Part shown: in pieces, positions 51,108 to 63,865 of the stretch
Position numbering within the stretch: position 1 is the first letter of the stretch
How the letters are laid out: each line of letters opens with the position of its first letter
From: Oscillospiraceae bacterium
GTDB taxonomy: Bacteria > Bacillota > Clostridia > Oscillospirales > Oscillospiraceae
Assembly (NCBI GenBank): GCA_009777775.1
Contig: WRLE01000012.1
Coordinates: forward strand, 50,994 to 114,993
Reading direction: 5' to 3'
Length of the DNA stretch: 64,000 nt
Notes under the pieces: generated by a model
What the model was told of the DNA's origin: nothing
Databases searched by the model: none
Seen by the model: only the letters and a program-made list of their open reading frames with translations
Program-made: the position numbers and the translations under genes

Positions 51108-54100
51108 GTGAACGCAAATCCTGTATTACTATACGATATGTTTCCATTTTGCGAAAATTTTAAGTTGGTTCCCGCTGATTTCAGCGAAGCCAGAGTTACC
51201 TTCGCCGCTGTCAGTAAAGATAAAAGAACAATGAAGGTGAACCTTTCATTGGTAAAGCCAACCCCGCCAGCGGATATAAGCACATTGGAAGATGTCATCG
51301 CCCAGGAATATGGACTGGAAAGCGTTGACATCACAGCGGTTTATGCCCGTTTGGACTTACCCATTAAGAGCGATAGCAGCAGCGCAGCAGCAAAGAAAAC
51401 TGATGCTCCCATATTGGGTAAAGAAAGCAAAAGTGCAATCACACCCATGGAGCTGGTGACGCTGGAATTGGGCAAGGTAACAGTGAGAGGCGAAGTCTGC
51501 GATGTAAATTCTCGAAAAATCGAAAGACTGGGTGCTTGGGTACTGGAATTTGAAATAACTGATTATACAGGAACTTTGAGCGTTTCAAAGTTTCTAAATG
51601 ATGAAAACTCCGAAGCACTTGTAAAGCAAGTTGTAAAAGGAATGTGGTTGACGGTTTCCGGAAATCTGAGTATCAGCAGATACAGCGGTGATTTATCCCT
51701 TGACCCTCAAAGCATCGTCCTTGCTCAAAAAGAAGAGCGGGAAGATTTAGCAGATGAAAAGAGGGTGGAGCTTCATTTACACACCAAAATGTCCACCATG
51801 GATGCTGTGACCGATGTGAAAGAAACGATCAACCGCGCCGCAAACTGGGGTCACCCAGCCATCGCCATAACCGACCACGGGGTTGTTCACTCCTTTCCCG
51901 ATGCCTCCGCCGCCGCGGCTGCTCTAGATGGTAAAATTAAAGTAATATATGGAGTGGAAGGCTATTTTGTCAATGATGTGGATGGAACCAGAGCAGTATA
52001 TGGGCTGGATGAGAAGCAGAGAAGATCAAAGGAAACTGGTGATTTTTCCGATGAATTTGTGGTATTCGACATTGAAACTACGGGTTTATCTGCCATAGAT
52101 GATAAAATATTTGAAATTGGTGCTGTATTGGTGATAAATGGGAAAGAACAGGATAGATTTCACACCTTTGCAGACCCTGAAATGCCTTTACCCAATGAAA
52201 TAACGAAACTCACAGGTCGCCAGGACAGCGATTTAGTGGGAGCTCCTTCTCAAAGAGCTGCCATAGAAGCATTTCTCGATTTTGTTGGAGAACGTTTCGT
52301 AGTCGCCCACAATGCAATTTTTGATGTGGGCTTTATTTATGAAAGCTGTTTAAGATTGGGTATAAAATACACACCCCGATATATCGACACGTTAGCCCTT
52401 GCTCGCTTTATATTACCCCAATTGAGTAATCACAGGCTGGACAGCCTTGCCTCTCACTATGAATATAAAGGCTTCAGCCATCACAAGGGTGATGAAGATG
52501 CTGCAGCAACAGCTCATATATTTATTAAGCTATTGGAAGGCTTGGCTAGTATTGGTATAAGCAATATTAGTCAAATCAATGATGCTCTCCGAAAAGGCAC
52601 TGAGCAAAGAAACAGACGAGATCGGGTCAAGCATATAATACTCCTGGCAAAAAACCAGACAGGACTGCGAAACCTATATAAGCTTGTGTCCAAAAGTCAT
52701 TTGGAGGATTTTGAAAGGTTTCCCATTATTCGTAAAAGCGTACTCATGGAGCATCGTGAAGGCATAATCATAGGTACAGCCTGTGAAGCAGGAGAATTAT
52801 TCGAGCAGGTTGTACAAAGGCGAAGCTCATTGGAGCTTAGCCAAACAGCAGAGTTTTATGATTACTTGGAAATACAACCTATTTCCAACAATATGTTCAT
52901 GCTATATGGCGATAAACCCCAAGCGAAAAACGAAGATGAACTCAGATCCTTTAACCAGCGTGTGGTGGAGATTGGCAATGATTTGGATAAGCTTGTTGTG
53001 GCAACCGGCGATGTACATTTTTTAGACCCAGAGCATGAAGTTTTTAGACAGATTCTACTCAACTCAAAGGGTTATGATGATGCCACCAACGAATTACCCC
53101 TTTATTATAGAACTACGGAAGAAATGCTGGAAGAATTTTCCTATCTTGGTGATGAAAAAGCATATGAAGTGGTGGTGAAAAATCCTGTAGCCATAGCTGA
53201 TATATGTGAAATCGTCAGCCCCTTACCACCACCGAAAAAACTGTATTTGCCCTCAATCGAGAATAGCGCAGAGAACCTAAAAGCCTTGGTATATGGCGAA
53301 ATGATTAACTTGTATGGTGAAAACCCACCAGAAATTATCACAACTCGTGTTGAAACAGAAATGAATGACATACTCGATAGGGGATACGATGTCATATATA
53401 TGACTGCGCAAAAGTTGGTTGCCGATGCTCTGATTAATAAATATCTCGTTGGTTCCAGAGGCAGCGTTGGCTCATCAGTCGTTGCGTATTTAGCGGGAAT
53501 TACAGAGGTCAATGCTCTCCCAGCCCATTATAGATGCCCAAATTGTAAAACAAGTGATTTTACTGTGAGCGAAAAGTGGGGCTGTGGAAGCGATATGCCC
53601 GATGAAATATGCCCAAAATGTGGAACAGAGTACAAAAAAGAGGGGTTTAATATACCATTTGAGACTTTTTTGGGTTTTGATGGAGAAAAGGTTCCCGACA
53701 TAGACTTGAACTTTTCTGGAGAATATCAAACCCAAGCCCATAAATATACCATTGACCTTTTTGGTGAAAGTCATGTGTATAGAGCTGGAACCATCGGCAC
53801 TGTTGCAGAAAAAACTGCCTTTGGATATGTGAAAAAATATCTTGAAACAACTGGTAAAATCGTGACTAAAGCAGAAGAAAACCGCCTGGTTCGAGGTTGC
53901 GTCGGCGTGAAACGTTCAACGGGACAGCATCCAGGCGGGCTAATAATCATACCCCAGGGGATGGAGGTAACAGACTTTTGTCCAGTGCAGCATCCTGCTG
54001 ACAGTGGCGACAAAGGTATAATAACAACACATTTTGATTATCACTGCATGGAAGACAATCTAATAAAAATAGATGCACTGGGACATGATAATCCCACGAT

Positions 54101-55127
54101 GATAAGAATGCTGGAGGATATGACTTCTGTAGATGCAAAGGGGATAAGGCTAGATGATGCACAAACCATGGCATTATTCAAGTCTCCAGCTGTCCTCGGT
54201 CTACCTGAAGACGATGATATCATCGGACCCACTGGCACCATAGGAATTCCAGAATTTGGCACGGGTTTTACCCGCCAAATGCTCAGCGATACGCTGCCCG
54301 AGAGCTTTGACACCCTGGTGAGATTATCAGGATTCTCCCATGGAGAGGGTGTATGGATTGGAAATGCAAAGGATTTGATAGCTTCAGGGAAAGTATCCGT
54401 TGAAGAAACCATAGGATGCCGCGATGATATAATGAATTTTCTCATTTCAAAGGGAATCAGCGATAGAAACGCCTTTCGGATTTCAGAAAGTGTGCGAAGG
54501 GGTAGGGGATTACCAGAGGGAGCTTATGAGGAAATGGTGGACCATGATGTTCCCGATTGGTATATAGATTCATGTAAAAAGATGAAGTACCTATTCCCAA
54601 AAGCCCATGCAGTGGCGTATGTAATCGAAGCCTTCAGAATCGCTTGGTTCAAGACTCACAGACCTTTGGAGTTTTATAGTGCCCTCTTTTATCGCCGCAG
54701 CCAAAAGAACACCTTTGACGTGGAGAGTATGACCCAAGGAATCGATAGGGTGAGGGCGAAGATTAATCAAATAAAAAACAACCCCGACCCCAAACAAAAA
54801 GACGAGGATCTTATCCCAACATTGGAAGCCTGTTACGAGTTTTATATGAGGGGCTTCGGCTTTGAAAAAATCGACATCTATGAATCAGACCCTGTGAAGT
54901 TTATCATTTCAGGCGAAGACAAACTGAGACCTCCCTTTGTCGCCATCAGCGGCTTAGGCGAAACAGGAGCCAGAGACCTAGCACAAATGCGCATCGGTCG
55001 TGAGTTCATATCAGTAGACGAAATATCCGCCGCCTGCCCAAAAATATCAAAAACCCACATCGAACAACTAAAAGCCCTAGGAGCCCTCCGCGACCTACCA
55101 GATTCAAGTCAAATGTCGCTTTTTTAA
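51108..55127 (+). CDS. polC: DNA polymerase III alpha subunit, PolC type
   Basis: The replicative polymerase of Gram-positive bacteria with built-in proofreading, about 1339 aa. GTG 51108 is chosen because AAAGGA lies upstream; a TTG at 51090 overlaps it. Domains in order: short N-terminal domain, OB fold (about 125-220), PHP domain split by the exonuclease (VELHLHTKMSTMDAV and AITDHGVVHS before, FVVFDIETTGLS at the exonuclease front), palm and fingers with YLVGSRGSVGSSVVAYLAG, a four-cysteine zinc module (CPNC and CPKC), PDIDLNFSGEYQ, and the helix-hairpin-helix end. The B. subtilis protein has 1437 residues; the loss is mostly in the N-terminal domain. It closes the long operon. Confidence 0.98.
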   Translation: MNANPVLLYDMFPFCENFKLVPADFSEARVTFAAVSKDKRTMKVNLSLVKPTPPADISTLEDVIAQEYGLESVDITAVYARLDLPIKSDSSSAAAKKTDAPILGKESKSAITPMELVTLELGKVTVRGEVCDVNSRKIERLGAWVLEFEITDYTGTLSVSKFLNDENSEALVKQVVKGMWLTVSGNLSISRYSGDLSLDPQSIVLAQKEEREDLADEKRVELHLHTKMSTMDAVTDVKETINRAANWGHPAIAITDHGVVHSFPDASAAAAALDGKIKVIYGVEGYFVNDVDGTRAVYGLDEKQRRSKETGDFSDEFVVFDIETTGLSAIDDKIFEIGAVLVINGKEQDRFHTFADPEMPLPNEITKLTGRQDSDLVGAPSQRAAIEAFLDFVGERFVVAHNAIFDVGFIYESCLRLGIKYTPRYIDTLALARFILPQLSNHRLDSLASHYEYKGFSHHKGDEDAAATAHIFIKLLEGLASIGISNISQINDALRKGTEQRNRRDRVKHIILLAKNQTGLRNLYKLVSKSHLEDFERFPIIRKSVLMEHREGIIIGTACEAGELFEQVVQRRSSLELSQTAEFYDYLEIQPISNNMFMLYGDKPQAKNEDELRSFNQRVVEIGNDLDKLVVATGDVHFLDPEHEVFRQILLNSKGYDDATNELPLYYRTTEEMLEEFSYLGDEKAYEVVVKNPVAIADICEIVSPLPPPKKLYLPSIENSAENLKALVYGEMINLYGENPPEIITTRVETEMNDILDRGYDVIYMTAQKLVADALINKYLVGSRGSVGSSVVAYLAGITEVNALPAHYRCPNCKTSDFTVSEKWGCGSDMPDEICPKCGTEYKKEGFNIPFETFLGFDGEKVPDIDLNFSGEYQTQAHKYTIDLFGESHVYRAGTIGTVAEKTAFGYVKKYLETTGKIVTKAEENRLVRGCVGVKRSTGQHPGGLIIIPQGMEVTDFCPVQHPADSGDKGIITTHFDYHCMEDNLIKIDALGHDNPTMIRMLEDMTSVDAKGIRLDDAQTMALFKSPAVLGLPEDDDIIGPTGTIGIPEFGTGFTRQMLSDTLPESFDTLVRLSGFSHGEGVWIGNAKDLIASGKVSVEETIGCRDDIMNFLISKGISDRNAFRISESVRRGRGLPEGAYEEMVDHDVPDWYIDSCKKMKYLFPKAHAVAYVIEAFRIAWFKTHRPLEFYSALFYRRSQKNTFDVESMTQGIDRVRAKINQIKNNPDPKQKDEDLIPTLEACYEFYMRGFGFEKIDIYESDPVKFIISGEDKLRPPFVAISGLGETGARDLAQMRIGREFISVDEISAACPKISKTHIEQLKALGALRDLPDSSQMSLF

Positions 55128-55334
55128 TGAACAATGACCAATGAACAATGGACAATTATCGCAAACCGCAACACACCCCCAATGACATTCGTAGGGCGCG
55201 GCATCCCTGACGCGCCGCCCCAAGCAGTGCAACCCCATCAACCGCAACACACCCCAATGACATTCGTAGGGCGCGGCATCCCTGACGCGCCGCCCCAAGC
55301 AGCGCAACCCCATCAACCGCAACACAAAACACCA
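55128..55334. repeat. Tandem family B repeats behind polC
   Basis: After a short family C piece (AATGAACAATGACCAATGAA) two copies of a unit of about 75 bp follow, each with CCAATGACATTCGTAGG, GGCGCGGCATCCCTGACGCG and CCGCCCCAAGCAG. The spacer (GCAACCCCATCAACCGCAAC) is the same in both copies but differs from the spacers at 9.3 and 39.7 kb. Confidence 0.9.
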
Positions 55335-55360
55335 CATCCGACAACAACGGAGAAAACACC

Positions 55361-56134
55361 ATGACTGCTAACATACTCGCCATAGGCGACATCGCTGGAA
55401 CTGTGGGGCTTGATATGCTCTGTGAAAAGCTCCATTCCATCAAAAGACTATATGACATTTCATTCACCATCGCCAATGGTGAAAATGCGGCGAGCATAGG
55501 CATAAAAACGGAGCAAGCGGAAGCCATGCTAAACGCAGGTGTAGATGTGATAACCTTGGGTAACCATACTTGGGGTAAAAATGAAATCATACCCTTCCTC
55601 GATGATTGTGCATATATACTTCGGCCAGCAAATTTCGCTCCCCAAGTGGCTGGGCGAGGTTGGGCAGAGTACGAAACTGCTTTCGGAAAAGTATGCGTAG
55701 TAAACTTAATTGGACATTCGGGGATGAACTCAGAATACAGCAATCCATTTTTTGAAATTGACCAAATTTTGAAAAAAACTGAAAATAGCATTATCTTTGT
55801 GGATTTCCATGCCGAAATGACCAGTGAAAAATACGCCATGGCGTATTATTTAGATGGTAGAGTAACTGCTCTTTGGGGAACCCATACCCATGTGCAAACA
55901 TCGGACGCAAGGGTATTTGCAGGTGGACTTGGTTATATAACGGATTTAGGCATGACAGGACCCATAGACTCCATTATAGGAATGAAACCCGAACAACCAA
56001 TTTCCAGATTTCTTGGAAACCCGCCAGGACGTTTCGAGGAAGCCGATGGCGAAGCAAAAATCGAGGGTGCAATTTTCGAAATCGACAGCGAAAGCAAAAA
56101 ATGCCTCAGCGTAGAACCCCTAAGGATTTTTTGA
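55361..56134 (+). CDS. ymdB: YmdB-type metallophosphoesterase
   Basis: A 257-aa protein of the TIGR00282 family. The metal-binding motifs are in order: ILAIGDIAGTVG, ANGENAASIGI, VITLGNHTWGKNEI, FVDFHAEMTSEK and GTHTHVQTSDARV. Members are phosphodiesterases, active on cyclic nucleotides or RNA ends, that affect late adaptive gene expression in Bacillus. CGGAG precedes the ATG, directly behind a repeat block; the promoter is not evident. Confidence 0.94.
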   Translation: MTANILAIGDIAGTVGLDMLCEKLHSIKRLYDISFTIANGENAASIGIKTEQAEAMLNAGVDVITLGNHTWGKNEIIPFLDDCAYILRPANFAPQVAGRGWAEYETAFGKVCVVNLIGHSGMNSEYSNPFFEIDQILKKTENSIIFVDFHAEMTSEKYAMAYYLDGRVTALWGTHTHVQTSDARVFAGGLGYITDLGMTGPIDSIIGMKPEQPISRFLGNPPGRFEEADGEAKIEGAIFEIDSESKKCLSVEPLRIF

Positions 56135-56190
56135 ACGAGGGGACGGTTCTTTTGTTCAGAAATGAACAAAAGAACCGTCCCCATGTTCAC
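56130..56190. repeat. Family A inverted pair behind ymdB (possible terminator)
   Basis: GAACGAGGGGACGGTTCTTT followed by TGTTC, six bases, and then an inverted copy ending in CCCCATGTTCAC, together a hairpin of over 20 bp. It starts inside the ymdB stop region and may work as a terminator although no T run follows. Confidence 0.88.
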
Positions 56191-56284
56191 ATTGCACCAA
56201 GAACAGCAACAATATAAATGACAAGGCTCAACCAATATGTGGAGCTTTTCATAGATAAATAATAATAAAGTAGGAGGAAGAAAA

Positions 56285-56677
56285 ATGCAGGAAGTATATG
56301 AATTTTTGAAGAAGGCAGGAACATATTACCTCGCCACAGCCGATGGAGACCAGCCCCGGGTTCGACCCTTTGGCACAGCCCATATTTTCGAGGACAAACT
56401 ATATATCCAAACGGCGAAATCAAAGCCCGTCGCCCAACAAATGGCAGCCAATCCAAAAGTCGAAATCTGCGCCATGAGCGGCGGAGCATGGATAAGAATC
56501 GCCGCAAAAGCCATCACTGATGATAGAAGAGAAGCCAAAGAAAGTATGCTGGAAGCATACCCCAGCCTGAAAGACAGATACTCAGCAGACGATGACAACA
56601 CCAACGTCTTATATCTCCAAGATGCCACAGCAACCATAGAATCCTTCGGCGGCGAACCAAAAGTCATAGAATTTTAG
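56285..56677 (+). CDS. Pyridoxamine 5'-phosphate oxidase-like flavoprotein
   Basis: A 130-aa split-barrel protein with the typical front EVYEFLKKAGTYYLATADGD, then QPRVRPFGTAHIFEDKLYIQ and TAKSKPVAQQMAANPKVEIC. Such small members bind FMN, F420 or heme and serve as reductases or in detoxification; the substrate is unknown. AGGAGG lies 8 bases before the ATG. It stands alone between two family A repeat blocks. Confidence 0.9.
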   Translation: MQEVYEFLKKAGTYYLATADGDQPRVRPFGTAHIFEDKLYIQTAKSKPVAQQMAANPKVEICAMSGGAWIRIAAKAITDDRREAKESMLEAYPSLKDRYSADDDNTNVLYLQDATATIESFGGEPKVIEF

Positions 56678-56689
56678 CTTGTTTTTGAA

Positions 56690-56842
56690 CGCGGGTGAAC
56701 GCGGGGACGGTTCTTTGAACGCGGGGACGGTTCTTTTGTTCAGAATGCGGGGACGCCCCCGCATTCTGAACAAAAGAACCGTCCCCGCGTTCAAAGAACG
56801 TCCCCGCGTTCATTTTTGAACAAGGAACCAGCTCCACGTTCA
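56690..56842. repeat. Nested inverted family A repeats
   Basis: GGGGACGGTTCTTTGAACGC and GGGGACGGTTCTTTTGTTCA (left) face GAACAAAAGAACCGTCCCCG (right) around a central perfect palindrome with GAATGCGGGGACGCCCCCGC. The right flank holds further partial copies, one diverged (GAACAAGGAACCAGCTCCAC). Confidence 0.9.
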
Positions 56843-56962
56843 TGTGTTCATTCACAATCCTTGTTTGTTGACGAATTACCGCATAATAATCCTTGAAAAT
56901 ATAAAGAAACAGGGATTGACTTCCTGTGATTCGTGTAGTAAACTATTGTTGAGGTGGAAGCT

Positions 56963-58090
56963 GTGATTAAAAGAGCTATTGAAAACGATATACGCAACGA
57001 AGTAGTAAACGGTAAAAAAGCGGTTATTTTGCTTGGTGCGCGTCAAGTTGGGAAAACAACATTATTACGTTCATTGTTTCAATCTTATGATGATGTATTG
57101 TGGTTGAATGGTGATGAAATAAATACTCAATTGCTGCTTACTGCGCAGAGTGTCGAGCAGCTTCATAACCACATCGGAAGAAATAAGATTATCGTCATTG
57201 ACGAGGCACAAAGAATACCAGATATAGGTCTAGTACTTAAAATAATTATAGACAATATTCCGCAGGTTAAGGTCGTTGCAACCGGAAGCTCATCCCTTGA
57301 TTTGGCAAATACAACAAATGAACCACTGACTGGCAGAAAAAGACAATTTAAATTGTATCCGCTGTCATTTTATGAAATGTCTGAGCATCATGGGCTACTC
57401 TCTGAGACAAATCATTTACCACATAGACTCATATATGGATACTATCCCGATGTAGTTGAATCGCCTGGTGAGGAACGGCGCTTGTTGCAAGAATTGACTG
57501 ATAGCTACTTGTACAAGGACATACTTGCGTTTGATAAAATAAGGAAGTCAGAACAATTGATGCGCTTGCTACGTGCATTGGCGTTTCAAATCGGCTCACA
57601 AGTCTCCTATACTGAATTAGGTCAATTGTGTGGTCTTGATAACAAAACAGTCGATAAGTATATTACAATTTTGGAACAGACATTTGTAATATTTAAACTC
57701 GGGTCATATTCGCGAAATTTGCGTAATGAATTGAAAACTAGTCGTAAAATCTACTTTGCTGACAATGGAATCAGAAATGCTCTCATTGCAGACTTCCGTC
57801 CAATTGATTTAAGAGATGATATCGGCAAGTTGTGGGAGAATTTTCTTGTAAGTGAACGTTTCAAACGCAACGAATATACAGGGAGCTATGCAAATTCATG
57901 GTTTTGGCGTACACAATCACAACAGGAAATTGATTATGTTGAGGAGCAAGATGGTTATTTAACTGCATATGAATTTAAATGGAACCCACAAGCAAAAACA
58001 AAGCAGCCTACCGCATTTCGTACAGCATATCCAAATAGTACGTTTTATGTCATCAACAAGGACAACATATCAGACTTTTTGTTACGATGA
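56963..58090 (+). CDS. AAA ATPase with DUF4143 domain
   Basis: A 375-aa protein. GTG 56963 is chosen as GAGGTGG lies 5 bases before it; another GTG at 56954 overlaps that site. Walker A (LLGARQVGKTTLLRS), Walker B (KIIVIDEAQRI) and the sensor VVATGSSSLDL mark the ATPase; the C-terminal DUF4143 part (SYTELGQLCGLDNKTVDKYI, then FWRTQSQQEIDYVEE and AYEFKWN) contains a nuclease-like D/E...E-K pattern. These proteins are common as solitary genes and often change place between strains; toxin-antitoxin or anti-phage roles have been suggested but not shown. Confidence 0.9.
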   Translation: MIKRAIENDIRNEVVNGKKAVILLGARQVGKTTLLRSLFQSYDDVLWLNGDEINTQLLLTAQSVEQLHNHIGRNKIIVIDEAQRIPDIGLVLKIIIDNIPQVKVVATGSSSLDLANTTNEPLTGRKRQFKLYPLSFYEMSEHHGLLSETNHLPHRLIYGYYPDVVESPGEERRLLQELTDSYLYKDILAFDKIRKSEQLMRLLRALAFQIGSQVSYTELGQLCGLDNKTVDKYITILEQTFVIFKLGSYSRNLRNELKTSRKIYFADNGIRNALIADFRPIDLRDDIGKLWENFLVSERFKRNEYTGSYANSWFWRTQSQQEIDYVEEQDGYLTAYEFKWNPQAKTKQPTAFRTAYPNSTFYVINKDNISDFLLR

Positions 58091-58540
58091 CAGTCATAAT
58101 TAGAGCCGAATTCGTTCACAGTCAAAATATGAACGAATTATGAACAAATGCGAAGAGTTCAAGCTTACTATATCAGGAGTTCATATGAAATGGGTCAAAA
58201 TTTAATGTTTATTTAATGCGAAGGTCGATTTCGATGGAAAAAAAGTGCTTTTTTTCGCAAAACCTATACTTGGGATAGTTTACAAAATGACAAAAAAACC
58301 CCATAATGTCAGTAGGGCAAAACACAAAGGAATGGAAGGGGACTCAGGGAAGAAGAATGACCACGTAAAGAGTTCATAATGAACCGAAAATTGCTGTTAC
58401 CAAGTGCGGAAATAGATATAAAATAATGAAAAATCAACGAATTTATTAAATATCATCCGCTCTTAATTGCCCACAGCAAACCAAAACCATGACTGTTTTG
58501 CAAAAAGCTTAACACCTCTACGATTTCATCTAGCGCAAAA
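58091..58540. other. Intergenic stretch behind the DUF4143 gene
   Basis: A 10-bp perfect inverted repeat (AATTCGTTCA at 58109-58118, TGAACGAATT at 58130-58139) lies 19 bp behind the stop codon, without a T run, and may slow transcription. The rest to 58540 is AT-rich and shows no gene, RNA or promoter that I can support. Confidence 0.5.
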
Positions 58541-58792
58541 CACCGTGTAATCCAGAGCATCCCACGATGTCATCACGGAACACCCACTGTGTAATCCGAG
58601 AATACCCATCGTGTAATCATGGAGTACCCCGCCGTGTAATCCTAGAACACCCACCGTGTAATCCTAGAACACCCACCGTGTAATTCGGGAACACCCATTG
58701 TGAAATCCTAGAGCACCCCACTGTGTAATTCGGGAACACCCATCGTGTAATCCTGAAGCACCCCACCGTGTCATCCTGAGCGAAGCGAAGGA
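58541..58792. repeat. Degenerate 22/23-bp tandem array upstream of the phase-variable SLH gene
   Basis: Eleven units of 22-23 bp, each with a GTGTAATCC-like start and an ACACCCACC-like end; the two at about 58634 and 58656 are identical (GTGTAATCCTAGAACACCCA). The last unit runs into GTCATCCTGAGCGAAGCGAA, a repeat scattered in the genome. There are no unique spacers, so it is not a CRISPR. It ends about 95 bp before the SLH start codon. Confidence 0.85.
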
Positions 58793-58886
58793 TCTAACTC
58801 CTCAACAATGAAGCCAAGGTGATTCATTCGCAATTCGGTAGTAATAAGCAAGAACAGTCACAACATATTATATTGGAGGAATACAT

Positions 58887-63020
<4,134 letters not shown>

Positions 63021-63026
63021 TGAAAA

Positions 63027-63335
63027 ATGGAAAGAGAAACAGAGGAAAAAGAGACTTCCTGCCATTGCCACAAATGCGGACAGGCTCTGACCCTAGATGA
63101 CAGAGTGTGCAGTTCCTGCGGAGTGATGACCCACATAATCTGCCCCTATTGCGGTACGGATACTTTCATCCAGAGCAATTGCCGAAACTGCCGTAACTCT
63201 TTGTTCGTAGCCTGCCAAAAGAAAGGCTGCGGAGCAGTCCAACTAATCAGCCACCTCCACCTATGCAAAGCCTGCGGAGCCGATATGGAGCTGGAACTGG
63301 ACAAAGATGAAGTGCAGAAGCTGCAAAAACCATAG
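63027..63335 (+). CDS. Triple zinc-ribbon protein
   Basis: A 102-aa protein with 13 cysteines. Six CxxC-like half-sites (C14/C17, C28/C31, C39/C42, C52/C55, C63/C68, C80/C83) suggest three zinc ribbons; examples are CHKCG, CSSCG, CPYCG and CKACG. No signal peptide or membrane helix is seen. It starts 6 bp behind the SLH stop with no good ribosome binding site of its own, so its translation is probably coupled to the SLH gene. A terminator follows. The function is unknown; protein or nucleic acid binding inside the cell is usual for such folds. Confidence 0.82.
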   Translation: MERETEEKETSCHCHKCGQALTLDDRVCSSCGVMTHIICPYCGTDTFIQSNCRNCRNSLFVACQKKGCGAVQLISHLHLCKACGADMELELDKDEVQKLQKP

Positions 63336-63350
63336 TTTCATAAACAAAAA

Positions 63351-63384
63351 ACCTGTAAATCGAAGCACGATTTACAGGTTTTTT
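63351..63384 (+). terminator. Terminator of the SLH-zinc ribbon operon
   Basis: A 12-bp perfect stem (ACCTGTAAATCG with CGATTTACAGGT, loop AAGCA) is followed by six T residues, 16 bp behind the stop codon. Confidence 0.96.
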
Positions 63385-63533
63385 GTTGAACAAACTCGCA
63401 TGTTCACTAGTTGAAATCTCAGTGATTATCTACAATAAAATATTTTCGAGTAAACTGTTGACGAGATCCGATTCATGCGGAACAATGAACTTACAAAGGC
63501 GTTGCCGATAAGCGGTCAGCCTACAATTTTGCG

Positions 63534-63575
63534 AAAATAACCGCAAAGTTTTGAGGACCAGCGGTTATTTTCTAT
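63534..63575. terminator. Bidirectional terminator
   Basis: An 11-bp perfect stem (AAAATAACCGC with GCGGTTATTTT) has A runs on the left and T runs on the right, so it can act on both strands. It lies behind the DUF3800 fragment on the minus strand. The stretch 63385-63533 holds nothing else that I can support. Confidence 0.8.
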
Positions 63576-63596
63576 TGTCCTTACCAGACTTCCATG

Positions 63597-63716
63597 TTAC
63601 ATAAATCGCAATAGCTGCGAGAATAAGTGACAGGATTTCATAAAGTAACGTGTTGTACCTTGTTTCGTAAAATTAAAGCCCAAATCGCCACTTTCATCGA
63701 GATATATATTTGCCAT
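63597..63716 (-). pseudogene. Fragment of a DUF3800 gene (5' end only)
   Basis: A minus-strand frame of 39 codons begins MANIYLDESGDLGFNF, then TRYFM, which matches the start of DUF3800 proteins with the conserved DESGD. After about 26 residues the match ends and a stop follows. In another frame the DNA then encodes a hydrophobic piece (LLYEILSLILAAIAIYVTW then KSGKDNRK) without a start codon, which looks like the end of a small membrane protein. Two broken genes seem to be joined here. DUF3800 genes are common in mobile DNA. Confidence 0.5.
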
Positions 63717-63756
63717 TTTTATACACACCTAAAATTGTGAATTATATGTAACAAAA

Positions 63757-63803
63757 CCCCCTGTGCCTTAACGCGGAACTCTCCGGAACCGCTCGACAGG
63801 GGG
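63757..63803 (-). terminator. Terminator of the gene entering from the right edge
   Basis: On the minus strand CCCCCTGT pairs with ACAGGGGG, followed by TTTTGTT. The loop is long (31 nt) and holds a small CCGG-centred stem. It lies about 60 bp behind the stop codon of the gene that enters from the right edge. Confidence 0.75.
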
Positions 63804-63865
63804 ATTTACTTGATATAGTTATTATGGCATATTTATCATAATACTGCAAGACTTTTTTGAATGTA

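Noticed and set aside
58541..58792. Possible CRISPR array
   Set aside because: Units of 22/23 bp follow each other with no unique spacers, and no cas genes are nearby. It is a plain tandem array.
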